From Thysanoteuthis rhombus (taxonomy: Eukaryota > Mollusca > Cephalopoda > Oegopsida > Thysanoteuthidae), in NCBI GenBank assembly GCA_963457665.1, contig OY735224.1, positions 50,136,811-50,200,810 of the forward strand: 64,000 bases of DNA. Direction: 5' to 3'. Position numbers and translations under genes: made by a program. Below, one piece after another: positions 1 through 11,652 of the stretch; within the stretch, counting starts at the first letter, position 1; each line of letters starts with the position of its first letter. Below the pieces are notes generated by a model that saw only the letters and a program-made list of their open reading frames with translations, did no database searches and was not told the DNA's origin.

Positions 1-712
1 TCTTCAGAAATTTTCAGTGGAAATCTAAATGGCAATGGGCTTGTCATGTTGCAAGAATGGCACACTCCCGATGGACATCACGATTTGCCCCATGGATCTC
101 CAGAGATCACATACACAACCGAAGGAGGCTGGCAGAATAGAAGATGAAGTGACGAACTAGAGAAATTCAGAAACTATTGACTTCGCCACACCAATGATAG
201 ACAGGAGTAGCGAATCCTGGGAGTAATGTTTTCATCCAACCACGGACAATAAGAGAAATGAATATATCATTTCATCAAAAATCACTTCCCAATGACTCTT
301 TGGTATTTATTAGATATTGAATTACTAAACTATCTTACAATACTCAAATAAAATTCACAAGCAATTTTCTTTCTTTTTTTTTTAACAATCCTTTATAATC
401 ATCGTACGATGATTTAGAAGCGTATACTTCGAAAACAAAATTCAACTTTGAATCTTCCCCCCTACCTCCAAATGTAAGAATAAAAGGGAATAATGGATGA
501 GATCTGCGTTTAGCCTTTTCCCTGGAGTTTGACTCCGATTCAAAATTGTTTTGTTTCCTACAAGAGTTCAAAGATAAGTCAGTGTTTCATCAGTCAATGA
601 TGAACCACGACCCCAGCCAACATACACCGTCAGGCTGAGTTTACGCTTCTACGACAGGGAATCCCATTTCGGGCTTTCTCAAGGCCGTGGTGACCTTAAA
701 ACAATAATAAAA
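1..712 (+). mobile_element. Decayed 3' end of an RTE/BovB-like LINE (copy 1)
   Basis: From base 30 the frame reads WQWACHVARM, then SRWTSRF, a PW-SRDH stretch and RRRLAE. This resembles the conserved C-terminal tail of RTE-type reverse transcriptases (W-x-W-A-G-H-V-A-R ... RGRP...RW-D). Stops at the codons after RRRLAE and later show it is dead. About 470 bp of 3' untranslated sequence follows; it recurs at 2051-2790 in the same orientation and at 22119-22745 and 30345-30545 inverted. The 5' part lies outside the window. The family call rests on the short motif only; another LINE clade with a similar tail is possible. Confidence 0.6.
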
Positions 713-785
713 ATGAATGAAAAATCTAAGTTCTGAAAGATATGGTGCAAAAATATTGGAAATTACCAAATTAGTAAAATTGTTT

Positions 786-892
786 CCTTCTTCTTCTTCT
801 CCATTTTTTTCTTCCTCTCCTTCTTCTTCTTCTTTTCCTTCTTCTTCTTTTCTTTCTTCTTCTTCACCACCATCATCATCATCATCATTTGG
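786..892. repeat. (TTC)n/(TCC)n then (ATC)n microsatellite
   Basis: Imperfect pyrimidine-rich triplet run ending in a short ATC run. It produces low-complexity Ser-rich (+) and Glu-rich (-) open frames that I do not consider genes. It sits just after the LINE tail, where the other tail copies also carry a microsatellite ((GT)n at 22077, TCATCA at 30271). Confidence 0.85.
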
Positions 893-1247
893 TAAATCAT
901 CCACGTTAAATTGTTAAAATGACACTGGAAATGGCCAAATGTGTCCCCATTCGCAGTCCCAGCGAGCAGCCGTTGCCCTTATGCGCTCTGGGGGTGGGGG
1001 AGTTGACACTAGAATTTGCACACAAACTGGCCGTGCAGACAGAATTCAGTGACCGGTGTTGCTAACTCTAATTCCTTATCTATAGCTGAAAATTTTATCT
1101 AGGTATTTCATAGCTTTTCAGGTATATACTATTTTAACGCCCATTTATCAAATAAAGTAACTCTATGCTAAGACTGCAAGAGAAATTATCTTAGAGAAGA
1201 GAAGAATTTCTTTCATTAAACTTAGCCGATTTTATTGTCCCTAAGCA
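893..1247. other. Unassigned, with a GC-richer patch at about 945-1060
   Basis: No open frame or known repeat is recognised. The segment around 919-945 weakly resembles the R3 motif (rc of 31230-31260), which would fit its place beside the LINE tail. The patch at 945-1060 is clearly less AT-rich than its surroundings and may be part of an old transposon. Confidence 0.3.
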
Positions 1248-1341
1248 AGCCTAAAAGGGTATGAATAGAGCTTTTTCACTTCAGACCCACTCTTTTAAAG
1301 GTCTTTAACAACTTTCTTGAATGCAGTAATAATATAAAAGT
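1248..1341 (-). repeat. Solitary decayed ~105-110 bp satellite monomer
   Basis: Read on the minus strand it has the family's landmarks in order: TATTATTACTGCATTCAAG, AAAGTTGTTAAAGACC, a GCTCT box, then TACCCTTTTAGGCT. This is the same order as monomers at 22.75-23.6 kb and 28.4-30 kb. It is a single copy outside any array. Confidence 0.6.
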
Positions 1342-1823
1342 TTTTAAAAAAACCCAACAGCAAAGATATCTTTAGATGAATATCTAAATATTCACTGACA
1401 TATTGATAATAGCTAGAAAGGTTTTTGAATTATCAAAATATCCAAACAGCCCAACAAATATCGAGACGTGGATGAAAGATAGTGAAAGTGAAGAGAAAAA
1501 GTTGTCGTCAACAAGGGTACCTCGGAAATACTCTTGATCACTTATCTCCCTTACAAGCTATTTGAACCTTTCAAATCCTAAGCGTTTAACATAACGAGAA
1601 AAACAAGAGATTCTTTTGAAAAGCAGCCACGTTATAGAGACGAGTTTGGTGTGGAATGAGATTATTAATAAGGGAAAAAACAAGTTGTTTCCAATTGATT
1701 TCCCAGTTCATTGCCGTTAGAACGTCCGGAAGAGGAACGAATAATGAGTGAAATGAAAAATCAAAAATAGAAACCAGATAAGAATTCGGTTTGAAAGCAG
1801 TTATTTAGCCTTTGCCTAACCAG
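1342..1823. other. No recognisable feature
   Basis: AT-rich sequence without a long open frame, tandem structure or motif that I can name. Confidence 0.4.
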
Positions 1824-1824
1824 C

Positions 1825-1905
1825 GGGCTGTTTAGCCTAATGGTAAGTGTGTGGCTACGTCGAAGAAGCCATTTGTTGCTAAGAGGTTCGATGGAAATTA
1901 TACAC
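1825..1905 (+). repeat. tRNA-like relic, probably the head of a tRNA-derived SINE
   Basis: An A-box-like TAGCCTAATGG (1833-1843) is followed ~50 bp later by a B-box-like GGTTCGA (1885-1891), the normal pol III internal promoter spacing. Between them TGGCT and AGCCA could pair as an anticodon-arm-like stem, but the loop is too long (10 nt) for a working tRNA. No matching acceptor stem is evident. The LINE tail nearby could have been its mobilising partner, but that is inference. Confidence 0.4.
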
Positions 1906-2050
1906 GGAGCCTATTTAACTTTGAAGATGAATATTTACAAGGTTTTTAACAATTGTTCCTAACGTAGAAATGATATATAATTGAATTTTCCATGTGTAAA
2001 AAAGCAAGCCTGAAAAGGTATAAACGGAGCCTTGTTAGCTCCAGAGCGAA
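1906..2050 (-). repeat. Decayed satellite monomers joined to LINE tail copy 2
   Basis: This is the reverse complement of 22740-22910, including the junction into the LINE tail (CGGAGCCTTGTTAGCTCCAG here, its complement at ~22740-22760). Monomer and tail were therefore already joined before this module was copied. Confidence 0.65.
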
Positions 2051-2790
2051 TATTATCAACTATTGATATTCTAATACAAACAAAAATAGCAATGGGCAGG
2101 ATATGTTGCAGCAATGGTACACATCAAACACACATTATGATCCACATTAGGGATCACCAGAGGAAACATGCGCTACCGAGGGAGTCCGGCACAATACAAC
2201 ATGGAGAGACGAACCAGACATATTCAGAAAGATAATGATGATACCATTATCGATTCTTTTCTTTTTTTAATCATTACTTTATTGGGACTCTTAAAAGAGA
2301 ACTATCGTTAATATTTACTTTATCAGAATAATATTTCAAAAGTATGATTTGGATAAATGAAACTATTATTTTATTAAAAAACCACTTCCCAATGACAGTT
2401 CATTATCATTATTATTATTAGATATTGAACTACTAAACTAATCTACAATACTCAATGCTTAATAAACATCGTACAATGATTTAGAAGTGAATATTTCGAC
2501 AAATTTCAACTATGAATCTCCCCCTCCACATTTTTATAATAATAAAGAATAGATGAGATGCACTTTTAGGCTTTTTCCCTGGAGTTCGACCCCGATCCAA
2601 AGTTATCTTGTCCTTTCACCCCCAACCCCTTCCGTACAAGAGATCAAAGATAAGTCGGTGTTTGATCAGTTAACGATGAGTCCCGACCCCCATCCGACAC
2701 ACAGACACACCATACAGCCGAACGTACGCTTCTATCACAGGGAATCCAATTTCAGGCCTTCAGTCACCAGTTAGGCCTCATTGATCTTCA
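2051..2790 (+). mobile_element. Decayed RTE/BovB-like LINE 3' end (copy 2)
   Basis: QWAGYVAAMVH can be read from about 2090, matching the W-A-G-H-V-A-R motif position of copy 1, followed by a RGSPAQYNMERR-like stretch that resembles the RGRP..RW..D region. The 3' untranslated part (2350-2780) matches 250-700 and the complement of 22130-22500. Stops and frameshifts make it non-functional. The small open frames 2032-2235 and 2553-2774 are chance frames within it. Confidence 0.6.
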
Positions 2791-2924
2791 TCAGAATGAA
2801 TAGAAAAAAAATGCATCGTTGTGTAAGAAATTGTGAAAAATATTGGAAAGTTCAGAATGAATAAAAATGTGTTTTTTTTTTCTTTCAAAATATATTCATT
2901 TATGATATATATATATGTATATAT
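2791..2924. other. AT-rich stretch, no feature
   Basis: Poly-T and short TA/TATG runs only. Confidence 0.4.
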
Positions 2925-3236
2925 CTATTTAACCAAAATGCGACACATTAAACAACAAAAAACAGATTTATTTGCATCAACTGATTTTGTAATTGTTTAT
3001 GAAATTATTTCTTTGATAATAACATGAAGGACTGTGTGAAATAAAAAACATATTTATTCAACGAAAATGCGACATATTTGAAGCCATAACATATTTCCAG
3101 CGACCCTCTCATGATTACCACTGTTGGACTTCCCAGCCGAATTCTCTGAGTCTCAGAATGTGCTCGAAATCCTTACTCATGGGTGGTCGACCACTGAATT
3201 CTTTACCTTTTACAACTGGTTATAGCCTCCCTAGAA
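2925..3236 (+). repeat. Interspersed element E1, copy 1
   Basis: About 310 bp that recurs inside both palindrome spacers: 51840-52130 in the same orientation and 16289-16570 inverted. Shared landmarks are AAAATGCGACATATTTGAAGC, TCATGATTACCACTGTTGGA, the GAATTCTCTGAG box and a terminal TTATAGCCTCCCT. Here the flanks differ, which defines the element's ends roughly. No coding capacity; class unknown. The AAAATGCGACA motif occurs twice (2935 and 3064), so it may contain an internal duplication. Confidence 0.75.
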
Positions 3237-3902
<666 letters not shown>

Positions 3903-3940
3903 AAAGTAGATACCTGTTGGAGTTGTAAAGCGATTCAACG

Positions 3941-3956
3941 GAGAGAGAGAGAGAAG

Positions 3957-3994
<38 letters not shown>

Positions 3995-4014
3995 AGGAGA
4001 GAGAGATAGAGAGA
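3941..4014. repeat. (GA)n microsatellite
   Basis: Purine tract of GA dinucleotides with AAGGA and AAAGA interruptions. Polypurine runs like this can form triplexes. Confidence 0.97.
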
Positions 4015-4059
4015 TATCATTAAGGGTTCATCTTGGAGTACATGGAATGATGATGGTGT

Positions 4060-4061
<2 letters not shown>

Positions 4062-4113
<52 letters not shown>

Positions 4114-4140
4114 TATATACATACATATAAATATTTATAT
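4062..4140. repeat. (AT)n microsatellite
   Basis: Alternating AT with ATAC interruptions towards the end. Confidence 0.95.
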
Positions 4141-4484
4141 AATGTATTTCAGATATTGATAAGCACTTACAGACATTTTATTTAATAAAAAATAATGAAT
4201 ATATACGTAGCTATGAAATATAATCCATGAAAACGTTTCCAAATATGGTCAAGCTTATTTCCATACGATCAGTGAACGTTATCACCATGACAACCGAACG
4301 CCATCTTAATATTCTGCCGTATCGGAAGAAAACTTTACGCAAGTCTTGTTTTATCAACAAAACTACAAACATTTCTTTAATTTACTGTTAAAATTTCATT
4401 GATCCAAGTTTTTCTCACTTAAAAACAATCAAATAGCTTGACATAAATTAATTGCATATTTCATAACAAGACAAACGGCCCAAA
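4141..4484 (+). other. 5' flank of the membrane-protein ORF
   Basis: No repeat family member is recognised. The part nearest the ORF has no upstream ATG in frame that would lengthen it without a stop. It could hold the promoter and 5' UTR, but no TATA box or initiator can be singled out in such AT-rich DNA. Confidence 0.35.
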
Positions 4485-5015
4485 ATGAGCAACAAAACAA
4501 GCCAGCCAACTGAACCATCTGCACCATCAGAAAGCGTCGAAGTGGCAATTACCCCCTTTATCATAGAGGTGGGTGAGGACCCACCGATCGCTATGAGTCC
4601 TCCAATGTGCACGCTGGATATGGAGAGACCGTTGCCAGGCGTAGAGGGAGCCTCAACATCCGTTGCTACTGTCCTACCGATGGTAGAGGCTCCGTCTCAC
4701 CGGGTGCACTTCGCTCAACTACCATCCAGGATTGAGGATGCCTCAACACCAACCATAGGGGCAGCTAATAGGGGTCATCTTCCTCGAACAAGATTGCCTG
4801 GCAATGCTTCTGCAGTGAAACAGAGGATGAAGCAGAAGCATCGCCTTCTACTCATTGCCTTGGCATTTTTAGTTGTGATTGCATTGATATTAAGTGTAGT
4901 ATTGGCCGTTGCCGCTAATATATATGTGGTGATTTCAGAGATCATATGTATGCTAGCGGTGAATAGTATCATTGTTTATCTTTGCCACCAGGATTTAGGC
5001 ATTGAGTTGCTTTAG
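4485..5015 (+). CDS. Predicted type II single-pass membrane protein or first coding exon of one
   Basis: I do not recognise the family. The 176-residue frame is the only one in the window with protein-like composition and clearly higher GC than its surroundings. Residues 1-110 are Pro/Ser/Thr/Glu-rich and probably disordered. A basic KQRMKQKHR (112-120) leads into a hydrophobic helix LLLIALAFLVVIALILSVVLAV (121-142, in two halves around residue 131). By the positive-inside rule the N-terminus is cytosolic. The start has A at -3 and lies close after an AT-rich 5' flank. NKT (3) and NAS (107) would be on the cytosolic side and so unlikely to be glycosylated. The last ~30 codons look like read-through of an intron: donor-like GTATGC (4948) and GTGAAT (4959) follow the helix, so the extracellular domain may sit on later exons. 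The 114-bp array begins 140 bp downstream. It could also be a complete short gene or a retained fragment. Confidence 0.55.
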   Translation: MSNKTSQPTEPSAPSESVEVAITPFIIEVGEDPPIAMSPPMCTLDMERPLPGVEGASTSVATVLPMVEAPSHRVHFAQLPSRIEDASTPTIGAANRGHLPRTRLPGNASAVKQRMKQKHRLLLIALAFLVVIALILSVVLAVAANIYVVISEIICMLAVNSIIVYLCHQDLGIELL

Positions 5016-5155
5016 ATTTTTCTCAAAATTATGAATGTTGACTTTTTTTGGAAATTCGGATGTTTGTTCTTTTGAGCGTGTCGATGTTGTGATGAAAATG
5101 GAATCGTCAATCAGATACATCTCGTTTTTATGTCTTTGAATGTGGATAATGATTT
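5016..5155. other. Spacer between ORF and array L114
   Basis: AT-rich, no feature. If transcription runs on, the first AATAAA of the array lies near 5369. Confidence 0.4.
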
Positions 5156-7223
5156 GTGAAGCCTGTCAGATTGGACCTGACGATTTCAGGTTCAATTTCA
5201 CTGGTATCCTCCAGGACTATTGTGAATATCATTCTTAAAGGATTCCTGGAAACAAAAAAAAGTCTCATGGACTATTTTCAGGTTCAATTTCACTGTTTTC
5301 CTCCCGAAAACAAAAAGAGTCTCAAAGAGATCATAGTGAATTTCAGTCTTAAAGGCTTCATGGAAACAAAATAAAGTCTCAAAGACGATTTTCAGGCTCA
5401 ATTTCACTGGTTTCCTCCCGGGAACAAAAAGAGTCTTGAAAACACTTTTGTGAATATCAATGTTGAAGGCTTCCTGGAAACAAAATAAAGTATCAAAGAC
5501 TATTTTTAAATTCGATTTTACTGGCTTCCTCCCCAAAACGAAAAGAGTCTCGAAGAGACTATAGTGAATTTCAGTCTTAAAAGCTACATGGAAACAAAAT
5601 GAAGTCTCACAGACTATATCCTGGTTCAATTTCACTGGCTTCCTCCCGGAAACGAAAAAGAGTCTTAAAGAGGCTTTTGAGAGTATCAGTCATAAAAGCT
5701 CTCTGGAAACAAAATAGTGACTCACTGACTATTTTCAGGTTAAATTCCACTGGCTACCTCCCGAAAACAAGGAGAGTCTCGAAGAGACCATAGTGAATTT
5801 CAGTCTTAAAGGCTTTGTGGAAACAAAATAAAGTCTCAAAGACTATTTTCAGGCTCAATTTCACTGATTTCCTCCCGGAAACAAAAAGAGTCTTGAAGAC
5901 CCTATTATGAATATCATTCTTAAAGGCTTCCTGGAAACAAGATAATGTCTCACAGACTAATTTCGAGTTAAATTCAACTGGCTTCCTCCCGGAAACAAAA
6001 ACATTATTGAAGAGACCATTGTGAATATCATTTCTAAAGGCTTCCTTGAAAGGAAATAAAGTCTCACAGACTATTTCCAGGTTCAATTTCACTGGCTTCC
6101 TCAAAAAAACAAGAAGAGTTTCGAAGGGACAATTGTGAATTTCAGTCTCAAAGGCTTCCTGGAAACGAAAAAAATATCAAAGACTATTTTCAGGCTCAAT
6201 TTCACTGGTTTCCTCCCGGAAACAAAAAGAGTCTTGAAGACACTATTGTGAATATCATTCTTAAAGGCTTCCTGGAAACAAAATAAAGTCTCAAAGACTA
6301 TTTTCAAGTACAATTTCACTGGCTTCCTCCCCAAAACGAAAAGAGTCGCGCAGAGACCATAGTGAATTTCAGTCTTGAAAGCTACATGGAAACAAAATAA
6401 AGTCTCACATATCATTTACTGGTTCAATTTCACTGTTTTCCTCCCGAAAATGAAAAGATTCTTGAAGAGACTATTGTGAATATCAGTCATAAAAACTCTC
6501 TGGAAACAAAATAATGTCTCAAAGACTAATTTCAGGTTAAATTCCACTGGCTTCCTCCCGGAAACAAAAATCAGTATTGAAGAGACCATTGTGAATATCA
6601 TTCCTAAAGGCTTCCTGGAAAGAAAATGAAGTCTCACAGACTATTTCCAGGTTCAACTTCACTGGCTTCCTCAAAAAAACAAATAGAGTTTCGAAGGAAC
6701 AATTGTGAATTTCAGTCTCAAAGGCTTCCTGGAAACAAAATGAAGTCTCAAAGACTATTTTCAGGCTCAATTTCACTGGTTTCCTCCCGGAAACAAAAAG
6801 AGTCTTGAAGACACTATTGTGAATATCATTCTTAAAGGCTTCCTGGAAACAAAATAAAGTCTCAAAGACTATTTTCAAGTACAATTTCACTGGCTTCCTC
6901 CCCAAAACGAAAAGAGTCTCGAAGAGACCATTGTGAATTTCAGTCTTAAAAGCTACATGGAAACAAAATAAAGTGTCACAGACTATATCCTGGTTCAATT
7001 TCACTGGCTTCCTCCCGGAAACGAAAAAGAGTCTTAAACAGACTATTGTGAGTATCAGTCATCAAAGCTCTCTGGAAACAAAATAGTGACTCACAGACTA
7101 ATTTCAGGTTGAATTCCACTGGCTACCTCCCGAAAACAAAAGGAGTCTCGAAGAGACCATACTGAATTTCGGTCTTAAAGGCTTCGTGGAAACAAAATAA
7201 AGTCTCAAAGACTATTTTCAGGC

Positions 7224-7958
7224 TCAATTTCGCTGGTTTCCTCCAGGAAACAAAAAGAGTCTTGAAGACACTATTGTGAATATCATTCTTAAAGACTTGA
7301 AGAGACCATTGTGAATATCATTCCTAAAGGATTCCTGGATAGAAAATAAAGTCTCACAGACTTTTTCCAGGTTCAATTTCACTGTTTTCCTCCCGAAAAC
7401 AAATAGAGTCTCGAAAAGACCATAGTGAATTTCAGGCTTAAAGGCTTCCCAGAAACAAAATAAAGTCTCAAAGACTTTTTCCAGGCTCAATTTCACTGGT
7501 TTCCTCCTGGAAACAGAAAGAGTCTTGAGAACACTATCGTGAATATCGATGTCAAAGGCTTCCTGGAAACAAGATAAAGTATCACAAACTATTTTTGAAT
7601 TCGATTTTACTGGCTTCCTCCCCAAAACGAATAGTGTCTCGGAGAGACCATACAGAATTTCATTGCTAAAAGCTACATGGAAACAAATTAAAGTCTCACG
7701 GACTATATCCTGGTTCAATTTCACTGGTTTCATCCCGGAAACGAAAAGAGTCTTGAATAAACCATTGAAAGTATTAGTCTTAAAGGCTTCCTGGGAACGA
7801 AATAAAGTCTCACAGACTATTTTCAGGTTCAATTTCACTGGTTTCCTCCCAGAAACGAAAAGAGTCTTGGAGAGACCATTGTGGATATCAATCTCATAAA
7901 CTTCCCAAAAACGAAATAAAGTCCCACAGAATATTTTCAGGTACAATTTCATGGGCAT
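7224..7958 (-). other. Longest open frame of the 114-bp repeat (244 codons), coding status doubtful
   Basis: Because 114 = 3 x 38, an open unit gives an open array. This frame is six and a half 38-residue repeats with a core of TLFVSGRKPVKLNLKIVCET followed by LF-FQEAF-TEIHNGL. Conserved residues among repeats are GRKPVKLNL, ET and EAF. No signal peptide, known domain or clear initiation context is seen, and neighbouring units are broken by indels. The opposite strand is open over much of the same region too (7549-7899), which argues that composition rather than selection keeps it open. A repeat-protein exon cannot be excluded. Confidence 0.2.
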
Positions 7959-8719
7959 CCCCCTGGAAACGAAAAGAGTTTTGAAGACACGATTGTGAAT
8001 TTCAGTCTCTCAAACTACACAAAAACGAGATAAAGTCTCACAGACTATTTTTAGTTTCAACTTAATTGGCTTCCTCCCGAAAACAAAAAGAGTGTTGAGG
8101 TGACCTATGTGAATATCAGTCTTGAAAGCTTCCTGGGGAAAAAAATCAAAATCTAACTGAATATTTTGAGGTACAATTTTACGGGCTTCCTCCCGGTAAC
8201 AAAAAGAATCTTGAAGAGACTTTTGTGAATTTAAGTCTCATACACTTCCCATAAACGGAATAAAGTCTCACAGACTATTTTCAGGTTCAATTTCTTGGGT
8301 TCCCTCCCAGGAACGAAAAAAGTTTCGAAGAGATCATTGTGAACCTCAGTCCTAAAAGTTCTCAGTGAACAATGTAGTCTCACAAACTATTTTCAGGTTT
8401 GATTTCACAGGCTTCGTTCCCAAAACTAAAAAGTGTTTTGAAAAGACCATTGAGAATATCATTCTTAAAGGCTTCCTGGATACGAAATAAGTTCTCAGAC
8501 TCTATTTTCAGTTTCAATTTCACTGGCTTCCTCCCAAAACAAAAAGAGTCTTGAAGGGACAATTGTGAATTTCAATTTATAGGCTTTTTGAAAACAAAAT
8601 ACATTTTCATAATTTATTTCAACGTTCAATTTCACAGGCTCCCTTCCGAAAACAAAAAGAGTCTTGAAGAGAACATGAAAACAAAAAGAGTCCCTGATGA
8701 AACAATTGTGAATTTGAGT

Positions 8720-9349
8720 CTAAGAGGCTTCCTGGAAACTAAATAAAGTCTCACAGACTATTTTCAGGTTCAATTTCACTGTTTTCCTCTCAAAAACAAA
8801 AAGAGTCCCTAAAGGACAGTTGTGAATTTTAGTCAGGAAGGCTTCCTGGAAACTAAATAAAGTCTCACAGACTATTTTCAGGTTCAATTTCACTGTTTTC
8901 CTCCCGAAAACAAAAAGAGTCCCTAAAGGACAATTATGAATTTCAGTCTGAAAGGCTTCCTGGAAACTAGATGTAATCTCATAGACTATTTTCAGGTTCA
9001 ATTTCACTGTTTTCCTCCCAAAAACAAAAAGAATCCCTGAAGGACGATTGTGAATTTTAGTCCAGAAGGCTTCTTGGAAAATAAATAAAGTCTCACAGAC
9101 TTTTTTCAGGTTCAATTTCACTGTTTTCCCCCCGAAAACAAAAAGAGTCCCTAAAGGACAATTGTGAATATGAGTCTGAAAGGCTTCCTGGAAACAAAAT
9201 AAAGTCTCACAGACTATTTTCAGGATCAATTTCACTGTTTTCCTCCCGAAAACAAAAAGAGTCCCTAAAGGACAATTGTGAATTTTAGTCGGAAAGACTT
9301 CCTGAAAACTGAATAAAGTCCCATAGACTATTTTCAGGTTCAATATCAC
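8720..9349 (-). other. Open frame of type 2 114-bp repeats (209 codons), coding status doubtful
   Basis: Five and a half 38-residue repeats with core TLFVFGRKTVKLNLKIVCET then LFSFQEAF-TKIHNCPLG. The frame is kept across several units that differ at many bases. It ends upstream and downstream through indels in adjacent units. The same peptide repeat is encoded by the mirror array (for example 54701-55018 and 57543-57860, plus strand). Confidence 0.2.
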
Positions 9350-11652
9350 TGGTTTCCTACTGAAAACGGAAAAGGTCTTGAAGAGACCATTGTGAATATG
9401 AGTCTTAAAGGCTTCCTGTAAACAAAATGAAGTCTTTCAGACTATTTTCAGGTTCAATTTCACTGGCTTCTCCCTGAAAACGAAAAGAGTCTTGAAGAGA
9501 CCATTGTGAATTTCAGTCCCATAGATGTGCTAAAAACGAAATAAAGTGTCATAAACTATTTTCACTGGCTTCCTCCTGAAAACAAAAAGAGTGCTGAAGA
9601 GACCATTGTGAATTTCAGTCTCAAAAGCCCCCTGGAAACAAATTAAAGTCTCACAGACTATTTACTGGTTCAATTTCACTAGTTTCCTCCCAGAAATGGG
9701 AAGCATCTTGAAGAGATAATTATGAATTTCAATCTAAAAGGCTTCCTGGATACAAAATAAAGTCTCACAGACTATTTTCAGTTTCAATTTAACTGGCTTC
9801 CATCCGAAAACAAAATGAGTATTGGAGAAACCATTGCAAATTTCAGTCTTAAAAGCTTCCTGGAAACAAAATAAAGTCTCGCAGACTTTTTTCAGTTTCA
9901 ATTCAACTGGCTTCCTCCCGAAAACGATAGGAGTCTTGAAGAGACCATTGTTGATATCAATCTTAAAGGTTCCTGGAAACAAAATAAAGTGTCACAGACT
10001 ATTTTCAGGTTTAATTACACTGGTTTCCTCCTGAAAACGGGAAAAGTCTTGAAGAGACCATTGTGAATATCAGTCTTAAAGGATTCCTTAGAACAAAATA
10101 ATGTCCAGCAGACTATTTCAAGGTTTGATTTCACTGGCTTCCTCCAGAAAACAAAAAGAGTATTGACAAAACCTTAGTGAATTTTCAGTCTCATAGACGT
10201 CCCAAAAACAAAATAGAGTCTCACAGACTATTTTCATGTTCAATTTCACTGTTTTCCTCCTGAAAACAAAAAGAGTCCCTGATGAAACAATTGTGAATTT
10301 GAGTCTAAGAGGCTTCCTGGAAACTAAATAAAGTCTCACAGACTATTTTCAGGTTCAATTTCACTGTTTTCCTCTCAAAAACAAAAAGAGTCCCTAAAGG
10401 ACAGTTGTGAATTTTAGTCAGGAAGGCTTCCTGGAAACTAAATAAAGTCTCACAGACTATTTTCAGGTTCAATTTCACTGTTTTCCACCCGAAAACAAAA
10501 AGAGTCCCTAAAGGTCAATTGTGCATTTTAGTCTAAAAGGCTTCCTGGAAACTAAATAAAGTCTCACAGACTATTTTCAGGTTCAATTTCACTGTTTTCC
10601 TCCCGAAAACAAAAAGAGTCCCTAAAGGACTGTTGTGAATTTTAGTCCAGAAGGCTTCCTGGAAAATAAATAAAGTCTCACAGACTATTTTCAGGTTCAA
10701 TTTCACTGTTTTCCTCCCGAAAACAAAAAGAGTCCCTGAAGGACAATTGTGCATTTTAGTCTAAAAGGCTTCCTGGAAAATAAATAAAGTCTCGCAGACT
10801 ATTTTCAGATTCAATTTCATTGCTTTCCTCCCGAAAACAAAAAGAGTCCCTAAAGGACAATTGTGAATTTTAGAATAAAAGGATTCCTGGAAAATAAGTA
10901 AAGTCTAACAGACTAGTTTCAGGTTCAATTCCACTGTTTTCCTCCAGAAAACAAAAAGAGTCCCTAAAGGACGATTGTGAATTTTAGTCCAAAAGGCATC
11001 CTGGAAACTAAATAAGTCTCACAGACTATTTTCAGGTTCAATTTCACTGTTTTCCTCCAGAAAACAAAAAGAGTCCCTAAAGGACAATTGTGGATTTTAG
11101 TCCAGAAGGCTTCCTGGGAACTAAATAAAGTCTAACAGACTATTTTCAGGTTCAATTTCACTGTTTTCCTCCAGAAAACAAAAAGAATCCCTAAAGGACG
11201 ATTGTGAATTTTAGATTAAAAGGCTTCCTGGAAACTAAATAAAGTCTAACGGACTATTTTCAGGTTCAATTTCACTGTTTTTCTCCCGAAAACAAAAAGA
11301 GTCCCTAAAGGACAATTGTGAATTTGGGTCTGAAAGGCTTCCTGGAAACTAAATAAAGTCTCACAGACTATTTTCAGGTTCAATTTCACTGTTTTCCTCC
11401 AGAAAAAAAAAAGAGTCCCTAAAGGACGATTGTGAATTTAAGTTTGAATGGCTTCCTGGAAACTAAATAAAGTCTCACAGACTATTTTCAGGTTCAATTT
11501 CACTGTTTTCCTCCAGAAAACAAAAAGAGTCCCTAAAGGACGATTGTGAATTTTAGTCCAGAAGGCTTCGTGGAAACTAAATAAAGTCTCACAGACTATT
11601 TTCAAGTTCAATATCACTGTTTTCCTCCCGAAAACAAAAAGAGTCCCTAAAG

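Noticed and set aside
641..917. Glu-rich and Ser-rich open frames
   Set aside because: They arise from the TTC/ATC microsatellite and a LINE untranslated region.
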